Source: Roseovarius sp. EL26
GTDB lineage: Bacteria > Pseudomonadota > Alphaproteobacteria > Rhodobacterales > Rhodobacteraceae
Direction of reading: 5' to 3'
Length of the DNA stretch: 64,000 nt
Assembly: GCF_900327775.1 (NCBI RefSeq)
Contig: NZ_OUMZ01000007.1
Coordinates: forward strand, 1,909,606-1,973,605
Each line of letters opens with the position of its first letter. The first letter of the stretch is position 1. Under the pieces are notes generated by a model. That model was not told the DNA's origin. It searched no databases and was given only the letters and a program-made list of their open reading frames with translations. Positions 16,488-25,994 of the stretch are shown here, one piece after another. The position numbers and the translations under genes were made by a program.

Positions 16488-18023
16488 TTATAGAAATGCA
16501 ATTCCCAATCCAACGAGGGCTGCAACCGTCGTTAGGATGCGTGCCCCTTTATAGCCCGCGCTACCATCTATTTTGTGGATCACTTCTGCTGCTTTCAAAT
16601 GCAATGCAATCTTAGCCACACGAGAGAATATCCGCGTGGTTTCATCCGCCCCCGGCAAGGGCGGTGCCCCACTGGGCAAAGGCAACGTCGCATCATTGAT
16701 CAACTGCGGAATGTCATGCTGCCATTCTTCCGCCAGCTCTGGCTCAGAGATCGCAACCAACATCGGCAGCGCCTCTTCCAGTTGCTCCTTCGCACCCTCC
16801 GGTAATTCGCGAATGGCTTGCTCGGATAAGATCTTACGGTTCTCCGCCACCTCCGGATGGGTTGCCCGGATCGCCCGCGCACCCTCTTCCAATGCGTCCT
16901 GTAAGGCGAGGTTTTCCTCGCTTGGCGGCAATTCATCATTCAGAATTTGCCGTGTTAGCCCTTTGTGAACGCCAACAAACCCCATTTCGATTTGCTGTGG
17001 GTTGTTGCCGTATTTGGTAAATACCCGGCACAATACCCGCACTTCGCGCGCATTATCATGCAATCCGTTCGAGGCGCTGGCCAAGACATCCTCAAGCGCG
17101 TCTTCGACCTGCGCCAGCGTCGCGCCCAACAGATCTGGCTTCGCGACTTCTATCGGAGTGGTGAAGAACTTTGCTGTTTCAGGATTGAACTCAACCTTCT
17201 CAGCCTGCGGCACCTTCTCCAGCAAATACTCCGCCCGGATCCGCTCAATCTCCTTGGCCACCGCCTCTGGCCCCGCCTCCCAGATTGGATCTGCAATCAA
17301 CGCCACCCGCCGCTGCAACTCCCAATCCATCGGGTGGCCATCCAAAAAACCCTGATACCACTCACGCCAAAAGGACCAATGCTCATGCTTTGAAAAATAC
17401 TTCAGCAAAAGAAACATAGAATTGTCTGGGGAAGTTATCGGTAAGCCCCGATAATCAGCTTCGTCCATCCATTTGAGAAATTCTTCGCGACGATAATGTC
17501 CCGCTAACAAATCCCAGCTGGTTGTGCGTGCGATTTCTCCAAATTCTTTTTTTGAAACTCCGTCATAATCAACGCCGCTAGATAGAGATTCCAGTAAAAA
17601 AACCAGAGTATCCCCGATACCGAAAAAGTCTCGATTTTCTAAGGCAGCCAAATATTCACCGCGCTCATATACTGAGCCATCTACCGTGGCTTTGGCAAAG
17701 CTACTGGCTATTCCAACATTGTCATCCTGTATCAGAGATTGCTGCAAAAAGAGCGATGCGTTTGTAAGGGCCGCAGCCAAAGGCGAAGAAGATGGCACGC
17801 CTTGCAAACCAGAATGTGTGGTCAATATTGTCCTTAAAAGCGCTAGAGTGGTGACTTGGGTCAGTACTAACTGTCCGTAGCGCTCATAACTGCAATAAGG
17901 CCCGGAAAGGGAAAAGGCATAAAATACACGCTCCCAAATTACTCTCTTGCTTCCCAACGAGACGCGTTCATTGTCTTGAGTCTCTTTTTTCGCATCTATA
18001 GTGCGACTGCCTGCATTGCTCAC
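16488..18023 (-). CDS. large protein of unknown function with C-terminal membrane segment
   Basis: A 511-residue protein that I do not recognise. Residues about 40-110 are hydrophobic-helical (LTQVTTLALLRTILTT), the middle is rich in Trp and aromatic residues (HEHWSFWREWYQGFLDGHP), and the second half is acidic and helical, possibly coiled. It ends in a membrane segment (ILTTVAALVGLGIAFL), so it may be tail-anchored. No catalytic motif is visible. The GTG at 18023 has GAGG about 10 nt upstream; TTG at 18032 is the other choice. Base composition shifts: the first third is AT-richer than the last. Divergent from lepA by 38 bp. Confidence 0.6.
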   Translation of the reverse strand: MSNAGSRTIDAKKETQDNERVSLGSKRVIWERVFYAFSLSGPYCSYERYGQLVLTQVTTLALLRTILTTHSGLQGVPSSSPLAAALTNASLFLQQSLIQDDNVGIASSFAKATVDGSVYERGEYLAALENRDFFGIGDTLVFLLESLSSGVDYDGVSKKEFGEIARTTSWDLLAGHYRREEFLKWMDEADYRGLPITSPDNSMFLLLKYFSKHEHWSFWREWYQGFLDGHPMDWELQRRVALIADPIWEAGPEAVAKEIERIRAEYLLEKVPQAEKVEFNPETAKFFTTPIEVAKPDLLGATLAQVEDALEDVLASASNGLHDNAREVRVLCRVFTKYGNNPQQIEMGFVGVHKGLTRQILNDELPPSEENLALQDALEEGARAIRATHPEVAENRKILSEQAIRELPEGAKEQLEEALPMLVAISEPELAEEWQHDIPQLINDATLPLPSGAPPLPGADETTRIFSRVAKIALHLKAAEVIHKIDGSAGYKGARILTTVAALVGLGIAFL

Positions 18024-18061
18024 CTTGACCAACCCTCAAAACCCTTCCATATCCCCCTACC

Positions 18062-19861
18062 ATGACACCGCTCTCACATATCCGCAATTTCTCGATCGTG
18101 GCGCACATCGACCACGGGAAATCCACGCTGGCCGACCGGCTCATTCAGTCCACCAATACGGTGGCGGATCGGGACATGAAGGCGCAGCTTCTGGACACGA
18201 TGGATATCGAGCGCGAGCGCGGCATCACCATCAAGGCCAACACCGTGCGCATCGATTTCAAAGCGCAGGATGGCGAGGATTATGTTCTCAACCTGATCGA
18301 CACCCCCGGTCACGTCGATTTCGCCTACGAGGTCTCCCGCTCCATGCGTGCGGTCGAAGGCTCATTACTGGTCGTTGACAGCACGCAGGGCGTTGAGGCG
18401 CAGACACTGGCCAACGTCTATCAGGCGATCAATGCCGATCATGAGCTGATCCCGGTTCTGAACAAAATCGACCTGCCTGCGTCAGACTGTGACCGCGTCG
18501 CAGAACAGATCGAGGATGTCATCGGCATCGACGCCTCAGGCGCCATCGCTGTGTCCGCCAAAACCGGTGTCGGCATTCAGGAAACGCTGGAATCCATCGT
18601 TCAGAACCTGCCCGCCCCCACCGGCGACGCAGATGCACCATTGAAAGCCATGCTCGTCGACAGCTGGTACGATTCCTATCTTGGCGTTGTTGTTCTGGTT
18701 CGGATCATGGATGGCGTCCTGAAAAAGGGCGACAAGATCCGCATGATGCAGACCGACGCCACCTACGGCGTTGACCGCATCGGTGTGTTCCGCCCACAGA
18801 TGCAAAACATCGACGCGCTTGGCCCCGGCGAGATCGGCTTTATCACCGCCTCGATCAAACAAGTCCGCGATACCAAAGTCGGTGATACCATCACGCACGA
18901 GAAAAAGGGCACCACAGAACCCCTGCCCGGCTTTGCCCCCTCGCAACCCGTGGTCTTCTGTGGCCTCTTCCCCGTCGATAGCGCCGAATTCGAAGACATG
19001 CGCGACGCCATCGAAAAGCTCGCCCTCAATGATGCCTCCTTCAGCTATGAGATGGAAACCTCCGCCGCCCTCGGCTTTGGCTTCCGCTGTGGCTTCTTGG
19101 GCCTCTTGCACCTTGAGGTGATCCGCGACCGGATCGAGCGCGAATATGATATCGAACTGATCACCACCGCGCCCAGCGTGATCTACCACGTCTACGCAAA
19201 AGACGGCACCCAGACCGACCTGCATAACCCCGCCGACATGCCCGACATGACCTATGTCGACCATATCGAGGAACCGCGCATCAAGGCGACCATTCTGGTG
19301 CCCGACGAATACCTCGGCGATGTGCTCAAACTCTGCCAGGACCGCCGCGGCATCCAGATGGACCTGACCTATGCCGGCTCCCGCGCCATGGCCGTCTATG
19401 ACCTGCCCCTGAACGAGGTGGTGTTTGACTTCTACGACCGCCTGAAATCCGTGACCAAAGGCTACGCCAGCTTTGATTACCAGCTCGAAGGCTACCGCGA
19501 GGATAATCTTGTTAAGATGTCGATCCTGGTGAATGACGAGCCGGTCGATGCCCTGTCGATGATGGTCCACCGTGACCGGGCCGAGACACGCGGGCGTGTG
19601 ATGTGCGAAAAGCTCAAAGAACTGATCCCGCGCCACATGTTCAAAATCCCGATCCAAGCGGCCATCGGCGGCAAGGTCATCGCGCGCGAAACATTGTCAG
19701 CCATGCGCAAGGACGTGACCGCGAAATGCTACGGCGGCGACGCCACCCGGAAACGCAAACTGCTGGACAAACAAAAAGCCGGTAAGAAAAAGATGCGTCA
19801 GTTCGGGAAAGTTGATATCCCGCAGGAGGCGTTTATTTCGGCGTTGAAGATGGATAATTGA
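18062..19861 (+). CDS. lepA: elongation factor 4 (LepA)
   Basis: A 599-residue GTPase that acts on ribosomes and affects initiation and elongation under stress. G1 is AHIDHGKST (residues 14-22), G3 DTPGHVDF, G4 NKID. Domains II, III and V follow, and the LepA-specific C-terminal end is visible ([37 protein letters not shown]). Length matches bacterial LepA (about 600). No signal peptidase gene follows, unlike in E. coli. Confidence 0.97.
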   Translation: MTPLSHIRNFSIVAHIDHGKSTLADRLIQSTNTVADRDMKAQLLDTMDIERERGITIKANTVRIDFKAQDGEDYVLNLIDTPGHVDFAYEVSRSMRAVEGSLLVVDSTQGVEAQTLANVYQAINADHELIPVLNKIDLPASDCDRVAEQIEDVIGIDASGAIAVSAKTGVGIQETLESIVQNLPAPTGDADAPLKAMLVDSWYDSYLGVVVLVRIMDGVLKKGDKIRMMQTDATYGVDRIGVFRPQMQNIDALGPGEIGFITASIKQVRDTKVGDTITHEKKGTTEPLPGFAPSQPVVFCGLFPVDSAEFEDMRDAIEKLALNDASFSYEMETSAALGFGFRCGFLGLLHLEVIRDRIEREYDIELITTAPSVIYHVYAKDGTQTDLHNPADMPDMTYVDHIEEPRIKATILVPDEYLGDVLKLCQDRRGIQMDLTYAGSRAMAVYDLPLNEVVFDFYDRLKSVTKGYASFDYQLEGYREDNLVKMSILVNDEPVDALSMMVHRDRAETRGRVMCEKLKELIPRHMFKIPIQAAIGGKVIARETLSAMRKDVTAKCYGGDATRKRKLLDKQKAGKKKMRQFGKVDIPQEAFISALKMDN

Positions 19862-19969
19862 AGCTTTTCGGTTTTGAACCAAATCCGCGTAGCCGTTCAA
19901 TCGACCATTCGTATTTGCATACGAAACGGAAACATACATAAGATATTATTTATAAAAACTTGTTGAAAA

Positions 19970-20839
19970 ATGACCCTGAATAAAAACAACGAATTTCCTG
20001 AGTTTCTCTATAGGTATCGTTCAGATTCAACTCCATTTGTTTGCGACGAGTTAAAGGAAGCAATTAACTCTAGGCGTATATATTTTTCATCATTAGTAGG
20101 TCAGAATGATCCATTCGATTGCAATCCGAGTTTCAAGCAGAGCTCTGCTATCGAGATAGTTGAGTATTTTAAAAAATTTAGACCCGGCAAACTCATCATC
20201 GAAGAGGCAACGGCTGCAAGGTTGTACCCGAATAACTCAACGCCAGCTCAGAGGCGAAATATTCGAAAGTCATTTCGCCCTACGATAGCTAATGTTCAGA
20301 GGGTCATGAACACCGGAGCAAATCTTATGGATGAGCAAAGGCGAAAAGCATTTATTTGCTGTTTTTCCGAGAGCTGGGACAACCCTCTTATGTGGAGCCA
20401 TTACTCTAATTCACATCAAGGCTACTGCATAAAATATCGATTCAAGCAGGACCTGATACGCAAGTACGATGATCATGTTCCACTAGATGTTCAATACTCT
20501 TCTGAGCGCCCAAAACTTACAATACTCGACCTTTTGAAATTTGCTGATGAGCAAAAAACTGTGTCGGAAGGTTATAATCCCACCGATGTTTTGCACGCAA
20601 TTGCATATCAAAAACCCGAAGAGTGGGAGTATGAAAAAGAGTGGCGCGTACACTCCACAGGTGATCCGACTCCAGGTTATAAGACCATAATGGCATTGGA
20701 ACCCGTTGAAATCATATTGGGCGCCAACTCCGACGAACGAGTTCCTGAAGTTATTCGACAGAGAGTGAATTCAAGTATTTCTATCTCGAAGGTTTATTTA
20801 GACGCGCATCGCTATTCGCTTCTCCGACACAGCGTATAA
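19970..20839 (+). CDS. DUF2971 family protein, AT-rich
   Basis: A 289-residue protein of the DUF2971 family: LYRYRS start, IYFSSLVGQNDPFDCNP, CFSESWDNPLMWSHYSNSHQG with the family's W-HY core, and the WEYEKEWRVH stretch. Its function is unknown. It is clearly AT-richer than lepA on its left and the PhnA-type gene on its right, and has no partner, which points to horizontal transfer. A hairpin-bearing repeat element follows it immediately at 20851. The ATG at 19970 has a weak ribosome site (TTGTTGAAAA). Confidence 0.8.
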   Translation: MTLNKNNEFPEFLYRYRSDSTPFVCDELKEAINSRRIYFSSLVGQNDPFDCNPSFKQSSAIEIVEYFKKFRPGKLIIEEATAARLYPNNSTPAQRRNIRKSFRPTIANVQRVMNTGANLMDEQRRKAFICCFSESWDNPLMWSHYSNSHQGYCIKYRFKQDLIRKYDDHVPLDVQYSSERPKLTILDLLKFADEQKTVSEGYNPTDVLHAIAYQKPEEWEYEKEWRVHSTGDPTPGYKTIMALEPVEIILGANSDERVPEVIRQRVNSSISISKVYLDAHRYSLLRHSV

Positions 20840-20850
20840 ATGCACAAAGG

Positions 20851-20912
20851 CCCGTGCCGTGCACGGGCAGCGCCCGACCGCCCCCATGGGCGGGCGCTTC
20901 GCTTCCGCCCGC
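20851..20912. repeat. hairpin and third copy of the GGGCAGCGCCCGACC element
   Basis: CCCGTGC (20851-20857) and GCACGGG (20861-20867) form a 7-bp stem with a CGT loop 12 bp after the DUF2971 stop. The 15-base word shared with 16329 and 16446 overlaps it at 20865-20879 and leads into a second palindrome GCGCCCG...CCCATGGG...CGGGCGC. The same geometry as at 16427-16460 suggests one element type. Its role as a terminator is inferred. Confidence 0.6.
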
Positions 20913-21069
20913 GGTCTGGCTCTGCCCTTCGGTTTGTTAGATGAAAATGGCATTGTCGAATAAACACCGTAGAGTGGGTGCAACCCACCATTCCCCCACT
21001 CTCCACTATCCCCCACCACACATTCCCCCTATACCCCGGCCAAACCTGTTGAACACCGGAGCCCCCCTC

Positions 21070-21576
21070 ATGTCCTGCGCCCTTTGCTCGGCTGATGCCC
21101 CTCTCACCGCTCACCCCGTCCCCGGCGGGCCGGACGGCGCGGTGGTCAACCTTTGCGCCACGTGCCTGCGCGCGCTGGACGGCGACAACGTCAATCACTG
21201 GCGCTGCCTCGCCTCCTCTATGTGGTCCGAGGATCCGGCAACGCAGGTGATGGCCGCACGCCTCCTCAACCACCTCTCCGATCACGACTGGGCGCGCGAT
21301 CTGTCCGATCAGCTCTGGCTCGATGACGACATGCGCGCATGGGTGGATAACGTCGCTGTCGCCACCGCCCACAAAGACAGCAACGGCACGCCACTGGCAC
21401 AAGGCGACACCGTGGTGCTGATCAAGGACCTGCCGGTCAAGGGCGCGGGCTTCACCGCCAAACGTGGCACCGCAGTGCGCAGTATCTCACTGGTGCAGGA
21501 TAATCCCGAACACATCGAGGGCCGGGTTGAGGGGCAGCGCATCGTCATCCTGACGCAGTTTGTTAAAAAGAAGTAA
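21070..21576 (+). CDS. PhnA / YjdM-type zinc-ribbon protein
   Basis: A 168-residue protein of the PhnA (YjdM) family. The N-terminus has a zinc-ribbon pattern, CALC (residues 3-6) and LCATC (about 28-32). The C-terminus has the typical PhnA domain with DSNGTPLAQGDTVVLIKDLPVKG and KRGTAVRSI. Despite the name, E. coli YjdM is not a phosphonate enzyme and its role is unclear. The ATG at 21070 is chosen because the zinc ribbon normally lies right at the N-terminus; the open frame from 20941 only adds low-complexity residues. Confidence 0.88.
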   Translation: MSCALCSADAPLTAHPVPGGPDGAVVNLCATCLRALDGDNVNHWRCLASSMWSEDPATQVMAARLLNHLSDHDWARDLSDQLWLDDDMRAWVDNVAVATAHKDSNGTPLAQGDTVVLIKDLPVKGAGFTAKRGTAVRSISLVQDNPEHIEGRVEGQRIVILTQFVKKK

Positions 21577-21679
21577 ACGTTTCGGCACACCCAACGACGC
21601 GCCCCAAGCCATTTGCGTACATAATCCGCGTACAACCTGTACAGGCTGTACACAAATCTCATGCCCTCACGCGTGCTAA

Positions 21680-21710
21680 CTGAAACGCGATCAGGGTTGA
21701 TCGCCCCAAG
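21680..21710 (+). promoter_or_regulatory. conserved upstream element of small secreted protein 1
   Basis: A 31-base block ahead of 21775 matches 22128-22158 at 27 positions. It holds a perfect inverted repeat CGATCA (21688-21693), GGGT, TGATCG (21698-21703). The spacing from palindrome to start codon is about 70 bases in both copies, as expected for an operator or promoter element. Confidence 0.55.
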
Positions 21711-21774
21711 CCTTCTTTCCCACCCTAAACGCCCCACATTTGGATCAGACGAACACAACATAAGGATCTGATCC

Positions 21775-22005
21775 ATGACCCGTACCAATATTTTCAAAAC
21801 CGCCGCTCTGTCTTTGGCTGCTGCCACCACCCTTGCCGTCTCGGCCACCGCCCAAGGCGGCCCGGATCCCAGCGAGCGTCAACCCCTGCGCGCCTTCAAG
21901 GAAGCCCCTGCGCAGACCGTCACCAAGGCGCAAACCAACATCCAGACGCGCGACGGACAACAGGCGCGGATTTCCCCAGCACTGGTGGAACGTCGCGACC
22001 GTTAA
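21775..22005 (+). CDS. small secreted protein, paralogue 1
   Basis: A 76-residue protein with a clear signal peptide (RTNIFKTAALSLAAATTLAVSATAQ) and a short hydrophilic mature part of about 50 residues. I recognise no family. It is a paralogue of 22222-22449: both share FKTAAL/IKTAAL, PDPSERQPLR, TVTKAQ and an arginine-rich end. No cysteine is present. The ribosome site AAGGATCTGATCC precedes the ATG. A terminator follows at 22036, so it is a single-gene unit, and its upstream element is duplicated ahead of the paralogue. Confidence 0.75.
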   Translation: MTRTNIFKTAALSLAAATTLAVSATAQGGPDPSERQPLRAFKEAPAQTVTKAQTNIQTRDGQQARISPALVERRDR

Positions 22006-22035
22006 GCCGCTAAAAACATTACAAACTCCCCCCAT

Positions 22036-22063
22036 CGGGTGGGCCTCAGGGCCTGCCCGTTTT
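22036..22063 (+). terminator. rho-independent terminator after small secreted protein 1
   Basis: CGGGTGGGCC (22036-22045) pairs with GGCCTGCCCG (22050-22059) through two G-T pairs around a TCAG loop, followed by TTTT. Confidence 0.75.
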
Positions 22064-22127
22064 GCATTCTCGGTGACCTTCAGCAGCATATGTTTCAACC
22101 TCTCACAAACCCTCTCACGGCCCCTCA

Positions 22128-22158
22128 CTGAAATGCGATTACGGTTGATCGACCCAAG
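22128..22158 (+). promoter_or_regulatory. conserved upstream element of small secreted protein 2
   Basis: Second copy of the 31-base element. The palindrome here is CGATTA (22136-22141), CGGT, TGATCG (22146-22151), one mismatch from perfect. It starts 94 bases before the start codon, against 95 in copy 1. Confidence 0.55.
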
Positions 22159-22221
22159 GGTTTAAACGCCCAGATTGCGCCCCACATCATAGTCATGAAC
22201 AACACAGAAAGGACTTGATCC

Positions 22222-22449
22222 ATGAAACGTCCAAACCTTATCAAAACCGCCGCTCTGACTGTGGCAGCCCTTGCAACCATCGCCTCAGCACCGGCCTTTG
22301 CCCAGCCTGACCCAAGCGAGCGCCAGCCGCTACGCAACTTTCAGGAAGCCTCGGACAATACCGTAACCAAAGCGCAGGTCAACGTGCAGTCCTCAACCAC
22401 ACAAGACGAGCGGATCACCCGCGCCCGTGACGCGCGCATCGGCCGTTAA
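22222..22449 (+). CDS. small secreted protein, paralogue 2
   Basis: A 75-residue protein with signal peptide (NLIKTAALTVAALATIASAPAFA) and a mature part of about 50 residues sharing PDPSERQPLR, TVTKAQ and NVQ with 21775-22005. It ends in repeated arginines (ITRARDARIGR). The ribosome site is AAAGGACTTGATCC. An imperfect stem (CTGGCGGG with CCCGTCAG, about 22462-22491) follows the stop and may end the transcript. Tandem duplication with the upstream element is the simplest origin. No function is known to me. Confidence 0.75.
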   Translation: MKRPNLIKTAALTVAALATIASAPAFAQPDPSERQPLRNFQEASDNTVTKAQVNVQSSTTQDERITRARDARIGR

Positions 22450-22549
22450 CAACTGGCAAATTCTGGCGGGGGCTAAACAGCACCCGTCAGTTAAGCTATT
22501 AATATCTATATATATTAACGCACATCAAAAGCCACAAAGAACGCAAGCA

Positions 22550-23155
22550 TCACGTCTTGCCTATCTTGGGTTCGGTCCCGGCCTTGATCCGTTTGATGTT
22601 GTCCGCATGCCGGTAATAAATCAGCAATGTCAGCAACAGAGCCAGCACCGCCATCGCACCATGCCCCAGCAAGATCGCCCATATTGTCGAACTTGCCGCA
22701 GCAGCGATCGCCGCCAATGATGAAATACGCGAGGTCGCCGCAGTGGCAAGCCATGTTAGGCAACAGGCAATTCCCACAGGCCATGCCAGCGCCAACAGCA
22801 ACCCCAGAAACGTCGCCACGCCTTTGCCCCCGCGAAAGCCCAGCCAGACCGGATAGCAATGCCCGATCATCGCCATCAGGGCCGCAATCTGTGCGGCATC
22901 TTCCCCCGCACAGGCGCGCGCCAGCAATACCGCCAGAGCCCCCTTACCGCCATCCAATATCAAGGTTCCTGCAGCAGCAGCTTTGTTGCCAGTGCGCAAA
23001 ACGTTCGTGGCCCCGATGTTGCCCGACCCGATGTCACGCAAGTTCCCCAGCCCCATCACACGGGTCAGCACCATACCAAAAGGAATGGATCCCAACAGAT
23101 AACCAATAACGGCCCATAGGGTCAGGATGGTTGTCGCGCTTTCAATCGGGGGCAT
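22550..23155 (-). CDS. plsY: glycerol-3-phosphate acyltransferase PlsY
   Basis: A 201-residue inner-membrane enzyme that transfers acyl groups from acyl-phosphate to glycerol 3-phosphate. It has five or more membrane segments and the family motifs GSIPFG, GSGNIGATNVLR, DGGKGALAV and WLGFRGGKGVATFLG. The start codon shares one base with the pyrC stop (TGATG), so the two are coupled. Identification is firm. Confidence 0.95.
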   Translation of the reverse strand: MPPIESATTILTLWAVIGYLLGSIPFGMVLTRVMGLGNLRDIGSGNIGATNVLRTGNKAAAAGTLILDGGKGALAVLLARACAGEDAAQIAALMAMIGHCYPVWLGFRGGKGVATFLGLLLALAWPVGIACCLTWLATAATSRISSLAAIAAAASSTIWAILLGHGAMAVLALLLTLLIYYRHADNIKRIKAGTEPKIGKT

Positions 23156-24432
23156 CAGGTCGCCTCGTAAATGCGTTCACCGGCAACGTAAGTGGCCAGA
23201 ACCTGACCTTGCATTCGTGCCTCATCAAACGGGGTATTCTTGGATTTTGAGCGCAGCTTGCTACGATCCATTACAAATGGCTGATCTGGGTCAAACAGGA
23301 TCACATCCGCTGCCGCCCCTTCCGTCAGACAACCAGACGACAGACCAAGGCGTTTGGCAGGGTTCAGGGCCATCGCCTTGAACAACTGCGGCAAGCTCAG
23401 ATCACCCGAATGATACAGCCGCAACGCCGCCGGAAGAAGTGTTTCCAGCCCAACGGCACCGCTGGCCGCCTCTTCAAACGGCAGGCGTTTGCTTTCTTCG
23501 TCCTGCGGCGTGTGCATCGAGCAGATTACATCGATCAACCCATCGCGCACGGCAGCAATAATCGCCTGCCGGTCATCCTCGGACCGCAACGGCGGCTTGA
23601 TCTTGAAAAACGTCCGATAGTTAGCAACATCCAATTCGTTCAGCGTCAAATGATGAATCGACACGCCTGCGGTGATATCCAAGCCGTTGCGTTTGGCGCG
23701 TTCCAATGCGGGCAAAGCACGGGCCGTAGTAATCTGATCGCCGTGATAGCGCACGCCCGTCATCTCGATCAGGGCAATATCGCGATCAAGCCCCATACGT
23801 TCGGCCATCGGTGACACCGCTGGCAGACCTTTGAGCGAGGCAAATTTACCCGATGTCGCCGCCGCACCTGCAGACAAGATCGGCTCTTGTGGGTGACACA
23901 TCACCAACGCATCCAAAGAACGCGCATAGCTAAACGCCCGGCTCAGCACCTTGGTATCGCGCACCACATGGTCGCAATCGGTAAACGCCACTGCGCCTGC
24001 GTCACGCAGAAAGCCAATCTCAGTCATCTCACGGCCTTCACGACCTTTGGTCAGTGCCGCCATGGACAGGACATTCACCGGCGCATCTTCGTTGGCACGG
24101 CGTGAGACAAATTCAAGCGTTTCAGGGTTATCAATTGTCGGGGACGTGTCAGGGCGGGTCACAATCGTTGTTACGCCACCTGCGGCAGCTGCTGCCCCGG
24201 CAGAGCGGTAGGATTCTTTGTGACGTTCACCCGGTTCACAAACCTTTACGCCGATATCGACTATCCCCGGAGCTAGGCATTTACCCCTGCAGTCCACAAT
24301 CTGGTCAGCCTCTGGCAGGTCTGAACCAGTGCCCGTCGCGCGGATTGTACCCCCGTCAATCAAAAGCCAGCCGTTGCTGTCGGTACCCGCTTCGGGGTCG
24401 ATCAACCGTGCGTTCTTAAAAAGGATGGTCAT
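23155..24432 (-). CDS. pyrC: dihydroorotase
   Basis: A 425-residue amidohydrolase of the long (class I) dihydroorotase type, third step of pyrimidine synthesis. The usual zinc ligand pair HxH after the first strands is absent: DIGVKVCEPGERHKES stands where active forms have DxHVHLREPG. So this may be an inactive PyrX/PyrC'-like dihydroorotase that forms a complex with aspartate carbamoyltransferase, while a second active pyrC lies elsewhere. The later MHTPQDEESK stretch is kept. It sits in one minus-strand run: pyrB, a membrane protein, this gene, plsY. The symbol is given by family and context. Confidence 0.8.
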   Translation of the reverse strand: MTILFKNARLIDPEAGTDSNGWLLIDGGTIRATGTGSDLPEADQIVDCRGKCLAPGIVDIGVKVCEPGERHKESYRSAGAAAAAGGVTTIVTRPDTSPTIDNPETLEFVSRRANEDAPVNVLSMAALTKGREGREMTEIGFLRDAGAVAFTDCDHVVRDTKVLSRAFSYARSLDALVMCHPQEPILSAGAAATSGKFASLKGLPAVSPMAERMGLDRDIALIEMTGVRYHGDQITTARALPALERAKRNGLDITAGVSIHHLTLNELDVANYRTFFKIKPPLRSEDDRQAIIAAVRDGLIDVICSMHTPQDEESKRLPFEEAASGAVGLETLLPAALRLYHSGDLSLPQLFKAMALNPAKRLGLSSGCLTEGAAADVILFDPDQPFVMDRSKLRSKSKNTPFDEARMQGQVLATYVAGERIYEAT

Positions 24433-24442
24433 ATGTGTCCTC

Positions 24443-24979
24443 TCATCCCGCTATCTTAATGAACACCCAGACAAACAGGGCCAGAAAAATCAAAACTACT
24501 GTCGCCACGCGCCCCTGAATGGCTGCGTTCGATGCGGTTTTTTTCACCGCGACCGGGGCCACACCTTGCGCGCTTTTATCAGGAAGCGGCTCAAACGTGA
24601 CGTTTGCACTTTCCTCAGCGTAGGTTCCGACCCAACGCAAGGGTACCTTGGGTGTCAGTGTCTGGACCGTCTGCTCGAACGCTTTGGATAGGATCACCAA
24701 TATATGACCCTCCAACGCATCCAGACGGACACGCTCTGCCGCAAAGTCCTGTTTCGCGATGCCCAGCCCTTCAGCCATATATCCGGCCAACCCCAGTCCG
24801 GTCAGGTCGCTCACTGCGAATACTTCGACGTAGTCAGTATTCAGTTGAGTTGCCCCGAGAGCGCGTTGAACTTTTTGCAAGTCGTCTGAAAACGCCTCAA
24901 CCTGATCCGCAGGCAGGTCAATCTGGAACAAGCGGACCAACCCAACCTCATCTGCACTGATCTCAAACCGGTCGCTCAC
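24443..24979 (-). CDS. unknown protein with C-terminal membrane anchor, between pyrB and pyrC
   Basis: A 178-residue protein. The first 120 residues look soluble and alpha/beta ([32 protein letters not shown]); a linker rich in Ala, Val and Lys leads to one membrane segment near the end ([18 protein letters not shown]). I do not recognise a family. Its start overlaps the pyrB stop as ATGA (24976-24979), and pyrC follows 10 bp later, so it is translated with the pyrimidine enzymes. A scaffold or anchor role for the enzyme pair is possible but inferred from position only. Confidence 0.7.
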   Translation of the reverse strand: MSDRFEISADEVGLVRLFQIDLPADQVEAFSDDLQKVQRALGATQLNTDYVEVFAVSDLTGLGLAGYMAEGLGIAKQDFAAERVRLDALEGHILVILSKAFEQTVQTLTPKVPLRWVGTYAEESANVTFEPLPDKSAQGVAPVAVKKTASNAAIQGRVATVVLIFLALFVWVFIKIAG

Positions 24980-25926
24980 GCCATGACCTCCGGTGACTTG
25001 GTGCGGCGGTTGCGGGCCAGCAGTTCCATCGCGGCCATGCGCACGGCAACACCCATTTCGACCTGTTCTTGAATAACACTGCGGTTAATATCATCGGCCA
25101 GCTCGCCATCGATTTCCACGCCCCGGTTCATCGGGCCGGGATGCATGACGATCGCGTCGTCTTTGGCGTGGCTGAGCTTGGCAAAATCAAGGCCATAGCG
25201 GTGGTAATATTCACGCTCAGACGGGATAAATCCACCATCCATCCGCTCTTTCTGAAGGCGTAGCATCATCACCACATCGACGTCTTTCAAACCCTCGGCC
25301 ATGTCGTCGTAAACTTCGACCCCAAAAGCCCCAATCTCAGACGGCATCAAGGTTGGTGGACCAATCAGGCGAATGCGGTTTTCCATCTTACCGAGCAGCA
25401 TAATATTGGACCGCGCCACCCGCGAATGCGCGATGTCACCACAAATCGCAATATTCAGGCGATGTAGACGCCCCTTGGCGCGGCGAATGGTCAGCGCATC
25501 CAGCAGCGCTTGCGTCGGATGTTCGTGCCGCCCATCACCTGCATTTAGCACGGCACAGTTCACCTTTTGCGCCAGCAGATCGACCGCACCAGAATGCGGG
25601 TGTCGCACCACCAAAAGATCAGGATGCATCGCATTCAGCGTCATCGCCGTATCAATCAAGGTCTCGCCCTTTTTGATCGAACTGGCTTGCATCGCCATGT
25701 TCATCACATCGGCGCCCAGACGCTTACCTGCCAGCTCGAAACTGGCCTGCGTCCGGGTCGAATTTTCAAAGAACATGTTGACCTGCGTCAAACCCGCCAA
25801 CACATTGCTGTGCTTCAGATCACGCCGGTTCAGTTCAACATACTGATCGGCCAGATCCAGAATTGCGGTAATATCCGAAGGTGCAAGGGGTTCGATCCCC
25901 AGAAGATGGGAATGTGAAAAGGTCAT
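24976..25926 (-). CDS. pyrB: aspartate carbamoyltransferase catalytic subunit
   Basis: A 316-residue enzyme that condenses carbamoyl phosphate with aspartate. The carbamoyl-phosphate loop [13 protein letters not shown] (about residues 53-65), the [11 protein letters not shown] stretch and the later [11 protein letters not shown] motif are all present. No regulatory pyrI gene follows; an inactive-looking dihydroorotase does, as in bacteria where such a protein binds PyrB. First gene of the minus-strand run to plsY. Confidence 0.96.
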   Translation of the reverse strand: MTFSHSHLLGIEPLAPSDITAILDLADQYVELNRRDLKHSNVLAGLTQVNMFFENSTRTQASFELAGKRLGADVMNMAMQASSIKKGETLIDTAMTLNAMHPDLLVVRHPHSGAVDLLAQKVNCAVLNAGDGRHEHPTQALLDALTIRRAKGRLHRLNIAICGDIAHSRVARSNIMLLGKMENRIRLIGPPTLMPSEIGAFGVEVYDDMAEGLKDVDVVMMLRLQKERMDGGFIPSEREYYHRYGLDFAKLSHAKDDAIVMHPGPMNRGVEIDGELADDINRSVIQEQVEMGVAVRMAAMELLARNRRTKSPEVMA

Positions 25927-25994
25927 CCGCCGCTCCTAATCGGTTTCGCCCGCTTATAGGGGGCGAAGGCCAAGAGGGGCAAGAGGGTCTGCAC

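Noticed and set aside
18536..19657. Long open frame (373 codons) on the minus strand opposite lepA
   Set aside because: It lies wholly inside lepA, shows no family pattern and mirrors the codon bias of the sense strand.
23155..25926. Possible pyrR or pyrimidine attenuator before pyrB
   Set aside because: The 68-bp gap before pyrB shows no stem-loop with a T run or leader peptide.
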